DNA of 64,000 nt from Polydactylus sextarius. Its lineage: Eukaryota; Chordata; Actinopteri; Polynemidae. Position numbers and translations under genes: made by a program. The stretch lies in assembly GCA_016801845.1 (NCBI GenBank), contig CM028912.1, positions 6,137,501 through 6,201,500 on the forward strand. The letters run 5' to 3'. Under the pieces are notes generated by a model, which worked only from the letters and a program-made list of their open reading frames with translations, was not told the origin of the DNA and did not search any database. The first letter of the stretch is position 1, and every line of letters starts with the position of its first letter. Of the stretch, positions 38,421-50,995 are shown in pieces.

Positions 38421-41204
38421 CTATTAGTGTTTAAAACAGCTCCACAAGGACAGCGAGTTCTCCCACAGCTGTCCAATAAGTAATGTAATGTATCTTAAGT
38501 ATTCTGTTGACACTCATGTTTTACATGACAGGAGAAGTGTTTGCACTTTGTATTCAGTTTATGTAGATATTGACCGAATTCTGTGTGGAGGTCACAAGTT
38601 CATCTTCCTTCCTGAGTAGATGTTCATATTCTTACACAGGGAAAAAAAAAGAAAAACAGTCAAACAGTCACCGCCTCTCTCAATCAAATCCTGATCAAGC
38701 ACAAAGTCAGATCCGACTCTAAATAATACATGACTTGCCTTCCCATACACTCTCCCCCAGTGGGACGCTGAAGAGAGGGTGCGGGTTCAAACATCTCTCC
38801 TCATCTTCAAACGTCCTGCCTTTATTTCAGTTGCTGCCAGATTCTCTGACACTTCTTCATCCTGGAAATATCAGGAAGGAACGACACCATTTGTTTTAGA
38901 GCTTGACTGTCCTTGTCCTCAAAGACTCCTTCTGTTTGGGAGACCACTCAGTAACACTCTTACTGACATTAGAGAGAATATGCAGTCGACAAACCAAACG
39001 TTGATGCATATTTTTGCACTTTGCAGAACATAATCACATCTTTACATTCAGGTTTGCCATAAATTTGAGCATCTTGGTGAATATGAGTGGCTGTAAACAT
39101 TATCACCATTATGGACGGAAGTAAAATCAGATCTTGGATTTTTTTTTTTCCAGAAAGAAAAAACCAAACACTCTGTATAGTAAATGGGATTATTAATGTT
39201 TTTCTAATTCAGATTCACTCAGACATTTGTTATAATTTAAATAGCTTAAACCTGTTTAGATTTGAATTATTTTTTTAGTCTGTTGCTTTAAACAACTTTT
39301 AATCAACACCATTTGCTTAAGTCGTAGACAATTCACATCCTATGTCAGCATTTTAGTTGTATGTGCAGTTTATTAACATCAGAGACCCGATAAATAGAAA
39401 GACTTGGTTTCTATTGTTCACTTGTCACTGCCACTCTGTCTTTTATTCATGGCTATTAGGTGATGCTGCTGAACCTAGGACTAAAGCTTCGACTTATACC
39501 GAACGCTTATCTCAACTCTTTCAGTGGAGTGATTTCGCAAAGAATGCAAAATGCTAATTGAACTCTATGTTAACTTTTCATGTCCGAATCCTGGTCATTT
39601 GATTAGAAACAAAAATAATATTCCCTCTTCTTTGACTGGGTAACGCAGACACCGGCGCAGAAGGCGAGCGGCTCAGAGCTGCTGCTCTTTGACTGGTGAT
39701 AAAGATTCAGCCTGTTCCTTTAGCTCCAAGTGTAGTCATGTGTATAATTGCTCTGGGACTGGAAATGCACCATGTGTGAATATAAAGGAAGGGCCATCTA
39801 ATAGGAGACACTGTTCAAACAACATAGCTTCAGTTTGTCTAAATGTCCCATGTCACAGAGAAGCTGCAGAGGAGTGAGAAGGGTTTGGGATAATGGCAGC
39901 GAGTAGTGGGAGCGAGTGAACAGAGTGGAACAAGAAACCACAGTGACAGAAGGCTGGTAATCACAGCAGATATTAAAACAAAACAACCACAACTACAAGA
40001 AGAAAGGACAGAATGAACACAATATGGGAAAGGTGCTGCTTTTGTAATATTTCTCATCATTTGGAAATTTTAATGAGATGCAATGTCAGAAATATCAGAA
40101 TTATTCAGAAGGAAAAGCCAAAAGAGGATACCTGTATCTACCTGTAGTTGATATTAACAACTCAAATGTCTTGATGACTTTAAGTTTTTCTGTCATCATG
40201 TTTGTTTCTAAATAGGCTTAACATGTTTCTATAGGCAGTAGATGCTTTTCTACTAAAAGCTTTGGGTTTTCATCTTCATGCAAAGGCCCAAGCCTTTAGC
40301 AGATGAAGACAACTGATCTATAATGTATCAAAAGCACACTGATCACCATTTTGTGTCATTTTTGCCCATATGTAATGTCTTCTTCTGCTCAATGGACAGC
40401 AAAGCCCGGACTTTGACATTGTTTATTGGTTGGATTGGAGATCTCTCGTGTAGCTCTATCTGGATTATTAAAAAAAAAACTACACGAATACAACAAGTTA
40501 GCAGTTGTAATTTTTAAAGAATCATGTTACAGACAAATAAAATTGTTCTTGACTGATCAGTGTCATTCATCTCTGCAAGCCACACATCAGAGGTTCATTT
40601 TTGGAAAGTGCTACCCCACATTAGGGGGATTCTTTTGGGGTTAAAACTGTCTCTCTATCTATCTTAGACCCTAGTTACCTCCAATGAAACACAAATAAAA
40701 CACCTTAACAGATCACAGGACTCTATTTTACACTGATGTCAACAATCTTTTAAATGGCGATATAAATAGATGAGAATAGAGATGTTATGCCAGACATCAG
40801 ATCACACAAATAGTGAATATCTGGTGAGTTTTGGTCTCCATCAACTTTGCATGTGTTGTACATGTCTGTTGGATGATTTTCATTGAAAACATCTAATGTC
40901 CGAGGCTGGAAATCATGTCAAGAGTGAACAAAACCAGTTAAATTTCTGCTCCAATGTTCCCCAGTTAATTCTCTTTGGTGCTAAAGAGCATATCATGGAT
41001 TGTAGAGCTTTTCCTGTTGCTGCAATTTATGTCTGATAATGCAGTTTATGTACTGATAAGAGCTAACGAGTTTGCTCAAAGAGGAAAGAAGAGAGACTGA
41101 GAGAAAAGCAGCTGTGAGAAAATAGGTGACACAGACAACAGATAGTGGGGGGATGTGTGAGGTGTGTTGGTGCTTGGGCTTGAGTGACCAGGCTAAATGT
41201 AAAT

Positions 41205-41350
41205 GTCTCATTGATCGTTTGACTGAGTCAAGCGGAGACCCTGCTCCTATTGATCAGCTCATGGCCAAGGGCAGGGTGAAGCTGACAAATCAGACTCTGA
41301 CCTCTGCTGCCTTGGCCTTGGCCTCAAGCCAGAAGATTGACCTTTAACCT
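41205..41350. promoter_or_regulatory. candidate conserved regulatory block 7
   Basis: Contains TGACTGAGTCA (AP-1-like palindrome) at 41220-41230, TGACCTCTG and CTTGGCCTTGGCCTC, with GC content above its flanks. It might also be an exon of an unrecognised non-coding transcript. Confidence 0.25.
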
Positions 41351-41554
41351 TCATCATGTGACCTCTGGCCTTCAGGAAGCTCCATATGTGACCTGAGCAG
41401 AATGTGTTGGTGTCCTGGCCGTGCTCCTTCTCTCTGAGACAGACTCCCCAACATCTCCAGAGAGCCGAGGAGAGAAAATAAAACTTCACCTGAGAGGTGA
41501 AAGAGAGAGACAGACGATAAAAGAAAATATTTTCTGTATTCCTAAGAAGCAGTT

Positions 41555-41630
41555 GTAATGTCATTAGCAGCTCTGTTGTATTGATCAGGTAATTTAATTA
41601 CATGAGCCTGCATTAAACACACTTACACCA
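41555..41630. promoter_or_regulatory. candidate conserved regulatory block 8
   Basis: A short block with GTAATGTCATTAGCAGC and CAGGTAATTTAATTACATG (inverted-repeat TAATTTAATTA), followed by GCCTGCATTAAAC. Homeodomain-type cores are dense for its length. Confidence 0.3.
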
Positions 41631-42313
41631 CCACACACAGAGAGGTGATAGATCACAGCATCGGGCATCTTTGATTTTCTTTTTATTCATATATTGCAAA
41701 GGGGGGGGGCTTAAAAAAAACTCAATATTGTCAATTCAACATATTTTTTTTTTGTGTTAAATGTGCTGAATTTCTGATGGAATATCTTCTTGTTTACTTT
41801 GTGTCTCTGTGGTTATTTTGGTCCTCTTTATCATATTTGTGTCACTTTGCATATCTTCATGGTCATTTCGAGCCCTGACCTCTCGGCCTCGTGAGTCTTT
41901 GCCGTTCAGTAATCCATCACGTCTAAACCAGACCACAGACAGGAGTCAGGATGCTTTTCTGGGTTTTTGTGTGAAAACAGACCGGTATTGATTTTCTAGT
42001 CTCAACAAACCAGACTGAATCAAAACCTTGTAACTGGTTGGATCATGTGTGGTCGTCTTATGAAACTGAGGCTTTAGTTGTAGAAGTTGTGGAACCACAA
42101 TATGCTAAATTAGCATATTCATGTGTCATTGTGTTGGATTTGCATTTTGCCTGGTGTCAGCTGGACCTGTCCCTTTATCTGTTTGCTCTTCTCCTACTCT
42201 CTGTGCTCACATAAACAGTATTTTAATACAGCTGAGTTTCTAATAAAACTGTTCTCATTTACATATATTTTTTTTTTGTTTCTGTTCTCAGATATGAACA
42301 AGTATGAAGTAAT

Positions 42314-42981
42314 CACTAAGGCAGAGGCATCTAGACTATTCCACAAAGGGCCGTGTGGCCGCAGGTTTTTATTCCAACCAAGCAGCAGCACACCAGACTT
42401 GACTCAATTAATTAACTGATCTCAGTCTTCACACAGTTGATTGGTCAAACTGCGTGCTCTTGATAGTCAGGCTGGCGCCGCCTAGTGCTTCCGCTCAATT
42501 TCTCATTGAGCTCCAGCACTTGGTCAGAGAGCTATTTGTAGGGTTTGGTTCACACTGACTGAAAGCGTTGATTCTGAACTCAAGCATTCAAGCTTGAGTT
42601 TCCGGTGCAGTTTGAGCAGCACTGAATGAATCTGATGAGATGGATATAGGCGCATATAAGTCACAGAATCGACAACACTCGTTAACACACATGCTTTCAA
42701 CTTATGCCCAACTGCTACTTTCCTAGAATACCTGGATACCAGTAGGTGCGTTCTTGTGCATTCCAGCTCGGTCGTGACCAAGCAGTAACGATTAGTTGAA
42801 GCAGAAAGTATCTACCCACCATGGAGAGAACGTATGCCAATCGATAGCTTTCAGACCCTTTGGACAAAATGAAACGATGTGAAAGTTTCTGATCCATCAG
42901 GCTATGCTCTTGACTGGTTAGAACAAAAACCTGCAGCCACACGGCCCTTTGTAGAATAGTTTGGACATGTCTGCACTAAGG
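42314..42981. mobile_element. non-autonomous hAT-type element with 8 bp target duplication
   Basis: The element spans 42322-42973 (652 bp). It starts CAGAGGCATCTAG and its other end, read on the minus strand, starts CAGACATGTCCAA. From there the two ends share ACTATTC, then ACAAAGGGCCGTGTGG and GCAGGTTTTT with few mismatches, so the terminal inverted repeats are about 48 bp. Identical 8 bp copies CACTAAGG flank it at 42314-42321 and 42974-42981. CAG/CTG ends with an 8 bp duplication are the mark of the hAT superfamily. No transposase remains; movement would have needed one in trans. Confidence 0.85.
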
Positions 42982-43269
42982 CACCTACTGACCAACAAAC
43001 TATTAAAATCCTGATTTTATAACCATGTCGACATAATCACCTGACACAATCAGTGGCCTGTATTTGTTATATTCAATCAGAAAGAAAATGAGAAACCTTA
43101 ATATCTGAAGAGAGAGTTGGTAGATTTGTCACTAGGTGCTTTTTTTTTTTTGGAAGATGTTGCCAGTGCAACAACCTACGGAGAAATACCTACACTCATC
43201 CAGCCAACTATCTTCTTCAGTCAGTCAGAGACAGACTTTCATGGCTTCAGATCTGGACCTACTGTCGTG

Positions 43270-43470
43270 AGCAGTGTTGTATGAAGTCTCACTAGAGTAG
43301 AAGTACAGATACTCGACCAAAGATGACTTTGGTAGAAGTTCAAGTTGCCGACTATAAAGATACTCAAGTAAAATTCTTAAAGTATCAAGTATTTACTGTA
43401 CTTATGTATGACAAGTAATCTATAATGTACATAATGAAAGTAAAAGTACAAGTACATGTTAATAAAAACA
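43270..43470 (+). mobile_element. diverged 'AAGTACTT'-type element fragment
   Basis: Starts CAGTGTTGTATGAAG and carries AGTAGAAGTACAGATACTC, ATACTCAAGTAAAATTC and GTAAAAGTACAAGTACATG. The phrasing is like the element at 21416-21860 and like a widespread teleost non-autonomous DNA element. Boundaries are not resolved. Confidence 0.45.
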
Positions 43471-44636
43471 GAAGAATATTAGGAAGTTTATCCAGCACTT
43501 TAAAACATGGAGCTACAACGATTTTCATGGACAATGTCTTGACTCTGAACTAAAGTACTAAAGCTGTTTTTTCCCCTTGAAATTTCAACTTGATATTAAT
43601 ATGTATTTTTTCATATCTCCATCCATCCACTGTTTAAGAAGGAGCCCACATCAAAAATGTATCATTTAGTAAAAGGATGTCATTAAGTTAGGAAATGTAT
43701 TGAAGCAAAAGTGAAGGTTAACAGAATAATAATAATCAAAAAAAAGTTAAATAAACTACAGATACTACCAAACATAATAAAACTACTTTGTTTGTATACA
43801 GTGCTGGTTGTATTTACTAAAATATCAAATGCTTTTTTTTTTTAAATGTTTATTGAATTTCCTTTAAAGATGTCAGAGAATCAAATATTGTTTTTACCTC
43901 GTCTTTGTTGACGAGCGATGTCCACCCACATTGAGGAACATGTGAAAACTGCTAGAAATTCTGAACATCTCCTTTTTATAGAAATTCCTCTTTTAGAAAT
44001 GTCTGCTAGAAAATGGGTCAATTTCAAAAACAGTTGTTTGTGATGTAAAATGTATCTCACTGCCCCCCCCACTCTGATTCCAAATAGCTGTAAAAAGATG
44101 TTCTGTCTGTGATACAAAGCCAGCAAAGTTACATTTATGTGAGTGGCAGTGAAGGAGCCAATCAGTGTCAAGTGCTTGCATTTCTTAATGACGTTCCCAG
44201 TTAAGCCCAAAAAGATGCCAAATAGTTGCAAAACCATGCGTTTAAAATCCTCCATCATAAAATAGTTTTCTGAGAGGTTTTTGTGAAGCTTCTTAGACAT
44301 TACAGATCCAACCAACATTTTATTGTGTATACGTCACATCACAGAACAAGGTTCAAACCCTGTTCAACCGTTCTCTGTCACCTTTAATTATGAAATGATT
44401 TAGTAATCAGACAAGCACATTAAATGTTCTTCTCATGTTTTCATGGTGTGCTGTGGTGTGATAGCACCAGACTAAACCAGACACAATCAATAGACCATCA
44501 GATAAAGGTCAACGGTCAGAGGTCATGATCAACCAGGTTGTACTGTTGAATCAGTGTACGAGACACAAAGCAAGCTGCTCCTTCTGTGTTCAGCAAATAT
44601 CCCCAGAAATGTCTACGTTTTCAAGAAGAAGGATTG

Positions 44637-44640
<4 letters not shown>

Positions 44641-44668
<28 letters not shown>

Positions 44669-44682
44669 CTGTGTGTGTGTGT
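44641..44682. repeat. (GT)n microsatellite
   Basis: GT run with one CT interruption near 44669. Confidence 0.9.
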
Positions 44683-45184
44683 CATTGATCAGCACCACCA
44701 CCCACCTTGTCCAATTGGTGCAAACACCTGAGCCTCTCATAAATCAGTAATGACTTTAAAAGTGGATGAATCAGTGAAGAAAAAAAAATAGATGATAGCC
44801 ACATTATAAGAGGAAATTTATTTCACTTAGTGAGATTATACACCGACAGTCTGCACTTTGATTATGCTTAGACTCTCTGTATGTGGTATAAGGCAATAAT
44901 GACTGAAGCAATTAACTCAACTGATCTTTTCCGTAACACCTGCAACACAGGGGGCTCAATCACATGTTTTTATCAGAACAAAACAAGGAACAATTTCCAT
45001 ACTGCTAATTGTCTTGTTATGTGGTCCTGGTGTGTAAAAGTCTTGATACTGTAAGTTCACATCCCCCCCGTCCCATCTCCAGTCGCTCCACATTGTGTGT
45101 TCACCGCCTTTATCAATCTACCGGAGCCCAGAACAAAGACCTTCGTGTTCAAACAGCAATTATTCTCTCATCTCCTGAGGCATC

Positions 45185-45290
45185 AGCACAGGCCTAATTG
45201 GATTTAAATGAACCCCCAAATTTCCCTTTGTTACAGAAAATAATATGCAAGGCTTTTTAATTAAGATCCGATACAAGTCCACATGGAGGG
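45185..45290. promoter_or_regulatory. candidate conserved regulatory block 9
   Basis: Contains GGCCTAATTGGATTTAAATG, CCCTTTGTTACAG (SOX-like), AATAATATGCAAGGC (POU-like) and TTTTTAATTAAGATCCG within about 100 bp, just upstream of the long GT array. The combined POU, SOX and homeodomain-like motifs fit a neural enhancer, but conservation is untested. Confidence 0.35.
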
Positions 45291-45383
45291 TCTCTGGCTG
45301 CTTTCATGTCCTACTCTTGAAATGGAGGTTTGAGCTCGCGTGGCGTCGGACAGTTAGGTGTTAGAGTTTGGCTCATAGGGAGG

Positions 45384-45528
<145 letters not shown>

Positions 45529-47639
45529 GTGTGGGGGTTGTTATCTATCAAGAGAGGTGAATCAGTTAATTAAAGGAGCTCTGATGTGATTGATCAGCTT
45601 CTTTCAGGTTCTGGAAACACAAGAGGTTTTTGTTTCTCACACATTTGTGCAGTTTGTTTTCTTACCAGCTGGAAATGAGTTGATGTCTTCTTGATCAACC
45701 AGAATATATTTTTCATACAAGGCACCAATCTATTTACTATTGTTACTGTTACATGTCTGTAAGAGGAATGTCTCTCTGCTAAGTTTCTTTTATTTTTCCC
45801 TCTTCCCTCTTTACTTTTAATTCTTATTTTATTTGTTGATTGTGTTTTCTTACTCGTATCAATGGCCTAAGGATTCTTTTTGAAGAATTTTGAAGTTAAT
45901 AGTCCTCTAAATTGGATGATAATTAAAAGATAAAGCTGGTTTATTCACATTAAAAAAGAAAACCTACCACATATAAGTCTGTCTCTTAGTCCCACCTGTG
46001 GTTGAGTTTATGCAACAAGATTAGAATTTTGGTTAAATCAGAATTGAAAACGATGTATCTATAACTGCTCTTTCTGTAGAATATTTGTGACTGCTGACAA
46101 CACAATTCCTTTACCTTAGTAGAAAATGTGATGTAATTGCTTTGTTTTGTTAAAAGACTAAAATAGAGAAAAGAAGCAGAGAGTGAGTTGTCACTGCGCA
46201 GCAGCAGACTGGTTTATGTGGGCTGACTCACTATAATCTGTGGCAAATGTCTTCATTGGAATAAACATATAAATGTACATATGATATTTAATGGCAGAAA
46301 GATCTTATTGTTTGTTTTGGTCTTTTGTCCAATTTCTTTACAATAAAAGGGATTTTCTTTAAAGCGTTAACTTTGAGCAGTAACAGCCTCCACAGTGCAT
46401 CTCATTGTGGTTGTAACTGTATCTCTTTGTATCTGTGGAGTGGTGGGAACAGCATGTCTATACCTCGGGCATAATGTGAAGTTGGAGCATGTGTTTAACA
46501 GATGCTCTCACACACAAAGACTTCTTTTGCCTTTGGCACAGGTGTACAGACAGAGTGAAATGTGCTGAGTCTGGAAGCTGGAGGTGTCAGCCTTTTACAG
46601 TTCGACTCTACAGCGACGGTGATCATGTGCTGCTGCAGCTAAAGGATGTTTCTCTTAATGGATCAGTGTTGTATGATTGATTGATTGATCGATCTGCTGC
46701 TCGGGTAGAGTGCGCAGGAAGTCATCAGTCAGCCAGTCGCTGTCGTGAATCATTCAGCCTTTGACTTCATTTCTTTGTTGAGTCAGCTTTAGTTAGTCAC
46801 ATTGAAAGATTTCAAGAGGATAAATGTGAATTGTAAATGTTCTTATGCAGTTATTTTTTGTCTTTTACAGTTTGACTCAAAAATTGTGTTAAATGTGACT
46901 TTTAGATCCTTAAAGTTCACAACAGTGAGGATTGAATTTTCCTTCTGTGTGTCAGTGAATTAGCAGATGAAATACTGATGGATGATTGAAGAGAGGAAGG
47001 GAAATCATTTTTTCATTCACTGATCACAGAAACTCCTTTTGCTGTAACTCTTCATACACAGTTTAGGTCATTTCCATTACTATTACTTCAGCTGAGACTT
47101 TGAAAGATAATGATAAAGTGCTGAATAGAATACATATTCACACATTCAGCTGATTCAGTGATTGCTCATTTTTTCTTAAAAAAGAGGACTCAATATACAG
47201 TTTAGCTGTGGAAAATATTAGCCTGGCATCACATGGCAAGTGGTGTCAAAAATTAGTGTTTTTCTTTTCCACCCAGTAGTGTTACTTCATTATATGTGCA
47301 AGCAGATTTATATTCACAGCTCAAGCCTGTGTTAATATTATAGATTTGAAGAGCAAACCCAATTACAAGCGTCATTCTGTAAAGATCATGGACTAAGGCT
47401 GCGTGTGTGTGTAGAAGTGCACAGAAGTGTTAGTGGTGAAAACGACGGAGCTTTGGAGGTTTGCGGTCGTGTGATGCTGGTGCAGAGTGGGGTGTGGAGT
47501 TACAGCTGAAACTGTGTATTGAGCAGCTGATAAAATGTGAACGCAGCTGTGAGACTTTCAATCCTTCTCATTTCTTCGTTCTTTCGAGTCGTAAGAATTT
47601 GACTCTTATTCCGTAAGGTGAAGTCAAACAGTTCCATGT

Positions 47640-47790
47640 GGTTTGTGAGTGAATTAATCATGATGATTAATTGGCTTTCAAGTTAAATATCCAGTGAGCG
47701 ATGTCAGGCTGCCAGACATCAGGCCTAAATTGACAGGCCTTTAAGGAGAAGCAGATTGATTTACACAGCAGCTAATGAATCCCCCTCCAC
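47640..47790. promoter_or_regulatory. candidate conserved regulatory block 10 with 21 bp palindrome
   Basis: AATTAATCAT-G-ATGATTAATT (47652-47672) is a perfect inverted repeat with 10 bp arms and a 1 bp centre. It is followed by CAGGCTGCCAGACATCAGGCC and CAGCAGCTAATGAATCC. Paired ATTA cores in this geometry suit dimeric homeodomain binding. Confidence 0.37.
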
Positions 47791-48049
47791 CCAGAAGGGG
47801 AGGAAAGGTAAACAAGTCTTTTCTTTTCCTTCCTCCCATCTGCCTTGTTTGAGTACTCTTTGCTCTCAGTATTGAACTCTAACCTGGTTTTGAGGCTCTG
47901 AGACTATTGATGAATTTTCCCTTTTTTACGATTGCTTTTCCAGCACTATAACAGAGATGGCTGAGAAAAAATGTGTTTCTTAAACCTGCACTATGCTTGC
48001 AACAGTCTTTTGTGTGTGCATCAGACAGGGAGCTTTCAGAAATTGTAAC

Positions 48050-48690
48050 CCTGGAGCATGTCTGAGGTAAAGACATTGGTTTGTCTGTCGACCACTTTGG
48101 TCTTGACTGAAATATCTCTCCATGAAATTTTGCAGACATTTATGATTACAAATCGTTCCGATCTTGGCCATCTACAGACTTTTCCTTTGGCACCATAATA
48201 AAGTTCAGACTTTTGGTTTTGAGAGACCTCCAGAACCACCTCAGATGGATTAGCTTGAAATTTGAAAAATGAATCCTTTGAAAGAATCCAATGATTCTCT
48301 GAATTTTTCTCCAGCACCAACACCAGATTGAAGTTTTCCATTGTTCAGTTGTATATCTCTATATATGTAAACATCTGTTTGATGGAGTGCCACCAAAGTT
48401 TGTACAGTCTTGGTTCTCAGATGATGAAACCGTCTATATTTGGTTCATCCTTAATCTATTTATATGCCAGTGTGTGGTTGACTTGGTAAACACTGAACTG
48501 ATTCTGTGAAATTTCATTCACTATCATCTTTAGGTTAGCATTTTATTTTACCCAGTGCCTCCAGAACAATGCTAGCAAAAGTTGGCATGCTAATGCATTT
48601 TAAATAAGATGGCGAACATTGCAAATAGCATGTTTTCAATGTTGTGGGCATGTTAGCGTGTTAAGTTCAAAAACACCCTTGTCTTTACTT
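48050..48690. mobile_element. diverged teleost interspersed repeat
   Basis: Recognisable phrases include CTCCATGAAATTTTGCAGACA and GATGGATTAGCTTGAAATTTG, and at the right end GTTGGCATGCTAATGCATTT, AAGATGGCGAACATTGC and GGGCATGTTAGCGTG. They follow a widespread teleost repeat whose end is full of GTTAGCATGCTAA phrases. The copy is old, its class cannot be assigned and its ends are approximate. Confidence 0.5.
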
Positions 48691-49922
48691 GCAGCCTCAC
48701 GTGGATGTGGACTCTGATGACTCTGACTATGGAGTCACAGACACTGGACCTGTTTTCACAGTTAACTCACAACACTGGAATTCACTCTGTAGTGTTTCAT
48801 ATCATCCAACAACTTCTTTACTCAGGAGATCCGAGGTTTTAGAGCCTGACAGATGCAGTGTTTTGAGGAAGAACAGCGCAGGAGAGAAACATTTAGAGTT
48901 CAAGCTGCTGAACATGAATCACTGTGACTTTATTAGGAAAAAACTCTTGTTGTATTGAACTTTACATCGATTGTGCTTTGCATTTCGATGTATGTGTACC
49001 TTTGATGTATTAATGTGCATTATGGCCTTTGAATTAACAAGTATTTTTGGAAGTGAAACAATATTTCCAAAATGTGAAATGACAATGTATTTTATCTCCA
49101 CATGAGGTTTATAATTCACGCTGCATTCAGAACCAACCAGCTCTGTAATCAGCTATTAGAAGCTGAAGATTTCACAAGGATACTTTATCTTTAAATTAAA
49201 TGGATGTCATGGAAGTTGCTTTCACAGGCTTCACTATGAGACAGGGAGCTGTTTGTATTTATTTATTTATTTATTTTCTTTATTTGTTTATTTATTTCTT
49301 CTTTCAGGTCTGTCATCTGACGAGACAACATGGCAGAGCTGAGCTGAATAAGATGCAGATGTTTGAAGAAAAAATAAGCTGCAGCTGGAAACCTAAACCA
49401 ACCAGGTGTTACAGCATCCATCCCTCATCACGAACCAGTTTATGGAGACAGACAAGACAAAGGTTCGTCATCAGAGCTGGTAGGTGTTTTGTTGTGCGAT
49501 CTTATTATAGAGACAGTTGAGATGCTCATAAACTTTCATCACAGCAGGAGTCCAGACAGTGAGGGTCATGTCTGGCTGATGTTGTGAAGACAGAAACACC
49601 TACAGTAATATAACGCGTGTATTTACCATATACGTCTCAATTATTGTTGGTTGGATCAAAAGCAGTTGTCTAAAGTTACTTCTTCTAGTCTTTTTCAGCA
49701 AAACATGGCAACAAGAAAATCGTCTTTTGTAACAAGGATCTTTAAATGTCCAGACATACCAATCAGTTCAGATTTACCTATTGTTGGTTCCTTCAACGCT
49801 TTTGTCTATAACAGTCTGTTCTGAAACTATTTCTGTGTGATTTGTTTGTTTGTTTGGCGTTAAAAAGTCTGTGCAGACAGTGTGAGTCAAGTCTAGTGTC
49901 CATTTAAGAATAAACCTAAAGA

Positions 49923-49941
49923 AATATATATATATATATAT
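49923..49941. repeat. (TA)n microsatellite
   Basis: Short TA run, read directly. Confidence 0.8.
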
Positions 49942-50470
49942 CATGTCATCATTTGTGAATGGATTTACCGTCTGGAGACAAACATGAGCTTCTTGTTCTG
50001 CTTTTCTAAAGCCATGATTATATACAAAATATTAGCACAAAACACTGGAACCATAGAGGACTTTTTAGGTCTCTCTCTTCCTCTGATTCCTCAGTGAAGC
50101 TCATCTAGATTGTACCTGTGATTAAGAATTCATGATGTTGTCTGAATCAGTTGGCTTGGATCCTAAACAGATTTACATTTTACCCTGTCACCTCTTTAGT
50201 ACAAAATCTGTGTAATTTCTTTTAGAGCTCATGTGTGAACAGAGCCGCTCCTGTCCAGAGATTTCACAGCGTGTGAGCGGACAGGTTGATGATGTTTCTA
50301 TTGTTAGATTGCAGTGAAACTGTAAGAATAGACACATCTCTGGGTGAAGGGAAAGGTTCATCTCAGCATGTTTTTTGATTCACCTCCCAACTCCAGTATT
50401 CTTTACCCATCATCTTTTATCATCCAGCATCTGCACAAAAAGGCAAATAAAAGCTAACAAGCTACAGCAG

Positions 50471-50668
50471 CGGGTGGCACAGTGGTGAAAGGTTTAACAC
50501 TGTCACCTCGCAGTAAGAGTGAGTTCAAACCTGGTGCCTGTGTGAGGTTTACATATTCTCCCTGTGTCTGTGTGGGTTTTCTCTGGTTACTCCTCCCACT
50601 TCTGAAGATATGCATGTTAGGTTAATTGGTGACTCTACATTGCCCGTGGGTGTAAAAAAAAAAAAAAA
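50471..50668 (+). mobile_element. tRNA-derived SINE with poly(A) tail
   Basis: The head has an A-box-like TGGCACAGTGGT (50475-50486) and a B-box-like AGTTCAAACC (50523-50532). The body continues TGTGAGGTTTACATATTCTC, CCTGTGTCTGTGTGGGTTTT, GATATGCATGTTAGGTTAAT and TGGTGACTCTACATTGCCC, and ends in an A-run (50653-50667). This is the recognisable layout of a widespread fish tRNA-head repeat. No target-site duplication was found. Confidence 0.7.
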
Positions 50669-50904
50669 CTGCACAACCTGTCCAGAGGTCTACCTTACCA
50701 AACTCTAACTCTCCAAACTATGGTGACAAGGTCAGTGGTGGCAACATTACTTTCAATTGGTCAGTGTTGAGACAGAGATGCTATTGAGATTAACTTATTT
50801 GGTGTACTGTGATAGATAGGAGGAAGAAGGACAGAATAAAGAAAAAAGATTCACTGAGAGAATGATATAAGCCTACATACATACACATGTACCTACACCC
50901 ACAT

Positions 50905-50995
50905 ATATAGCACATCTAAATCAATAATTCCCTAGGTGGGATCAATAGAGTTCCTATGTATCTATCTACATACAATATATACACTACACTACAGT
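50905..50995 (-). mobile_element. LINE-like 3' tail fragment (minus orientation)
   Basis: On the minus strand it reads GTAGATAGATACATAGGAAC, then TCTATTGATCCCACCTAGGG and AATTATTG. This matches the TTTATTGATCCC..GGGAAATT tail pattern with an adjoining GATA-type stretch. It is the third such fragment after 3168-3265 and 8335-8640. Confidence 0.5.

Noticed and set aside
46489..46680. 63-codon frame starting near an acceptor-like CACAG
   Set aside because: Short, no recognisable domain, no partner exon.
48689..49520. Open frames of 89 and 106 codons in the desert, each preceded by an acceptor-like TTGCAG or TTTCAG
   Set aside because: No homology recognised, no matching upstream exon or phase chain. 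They could be lncRNA exons but are unsupported.
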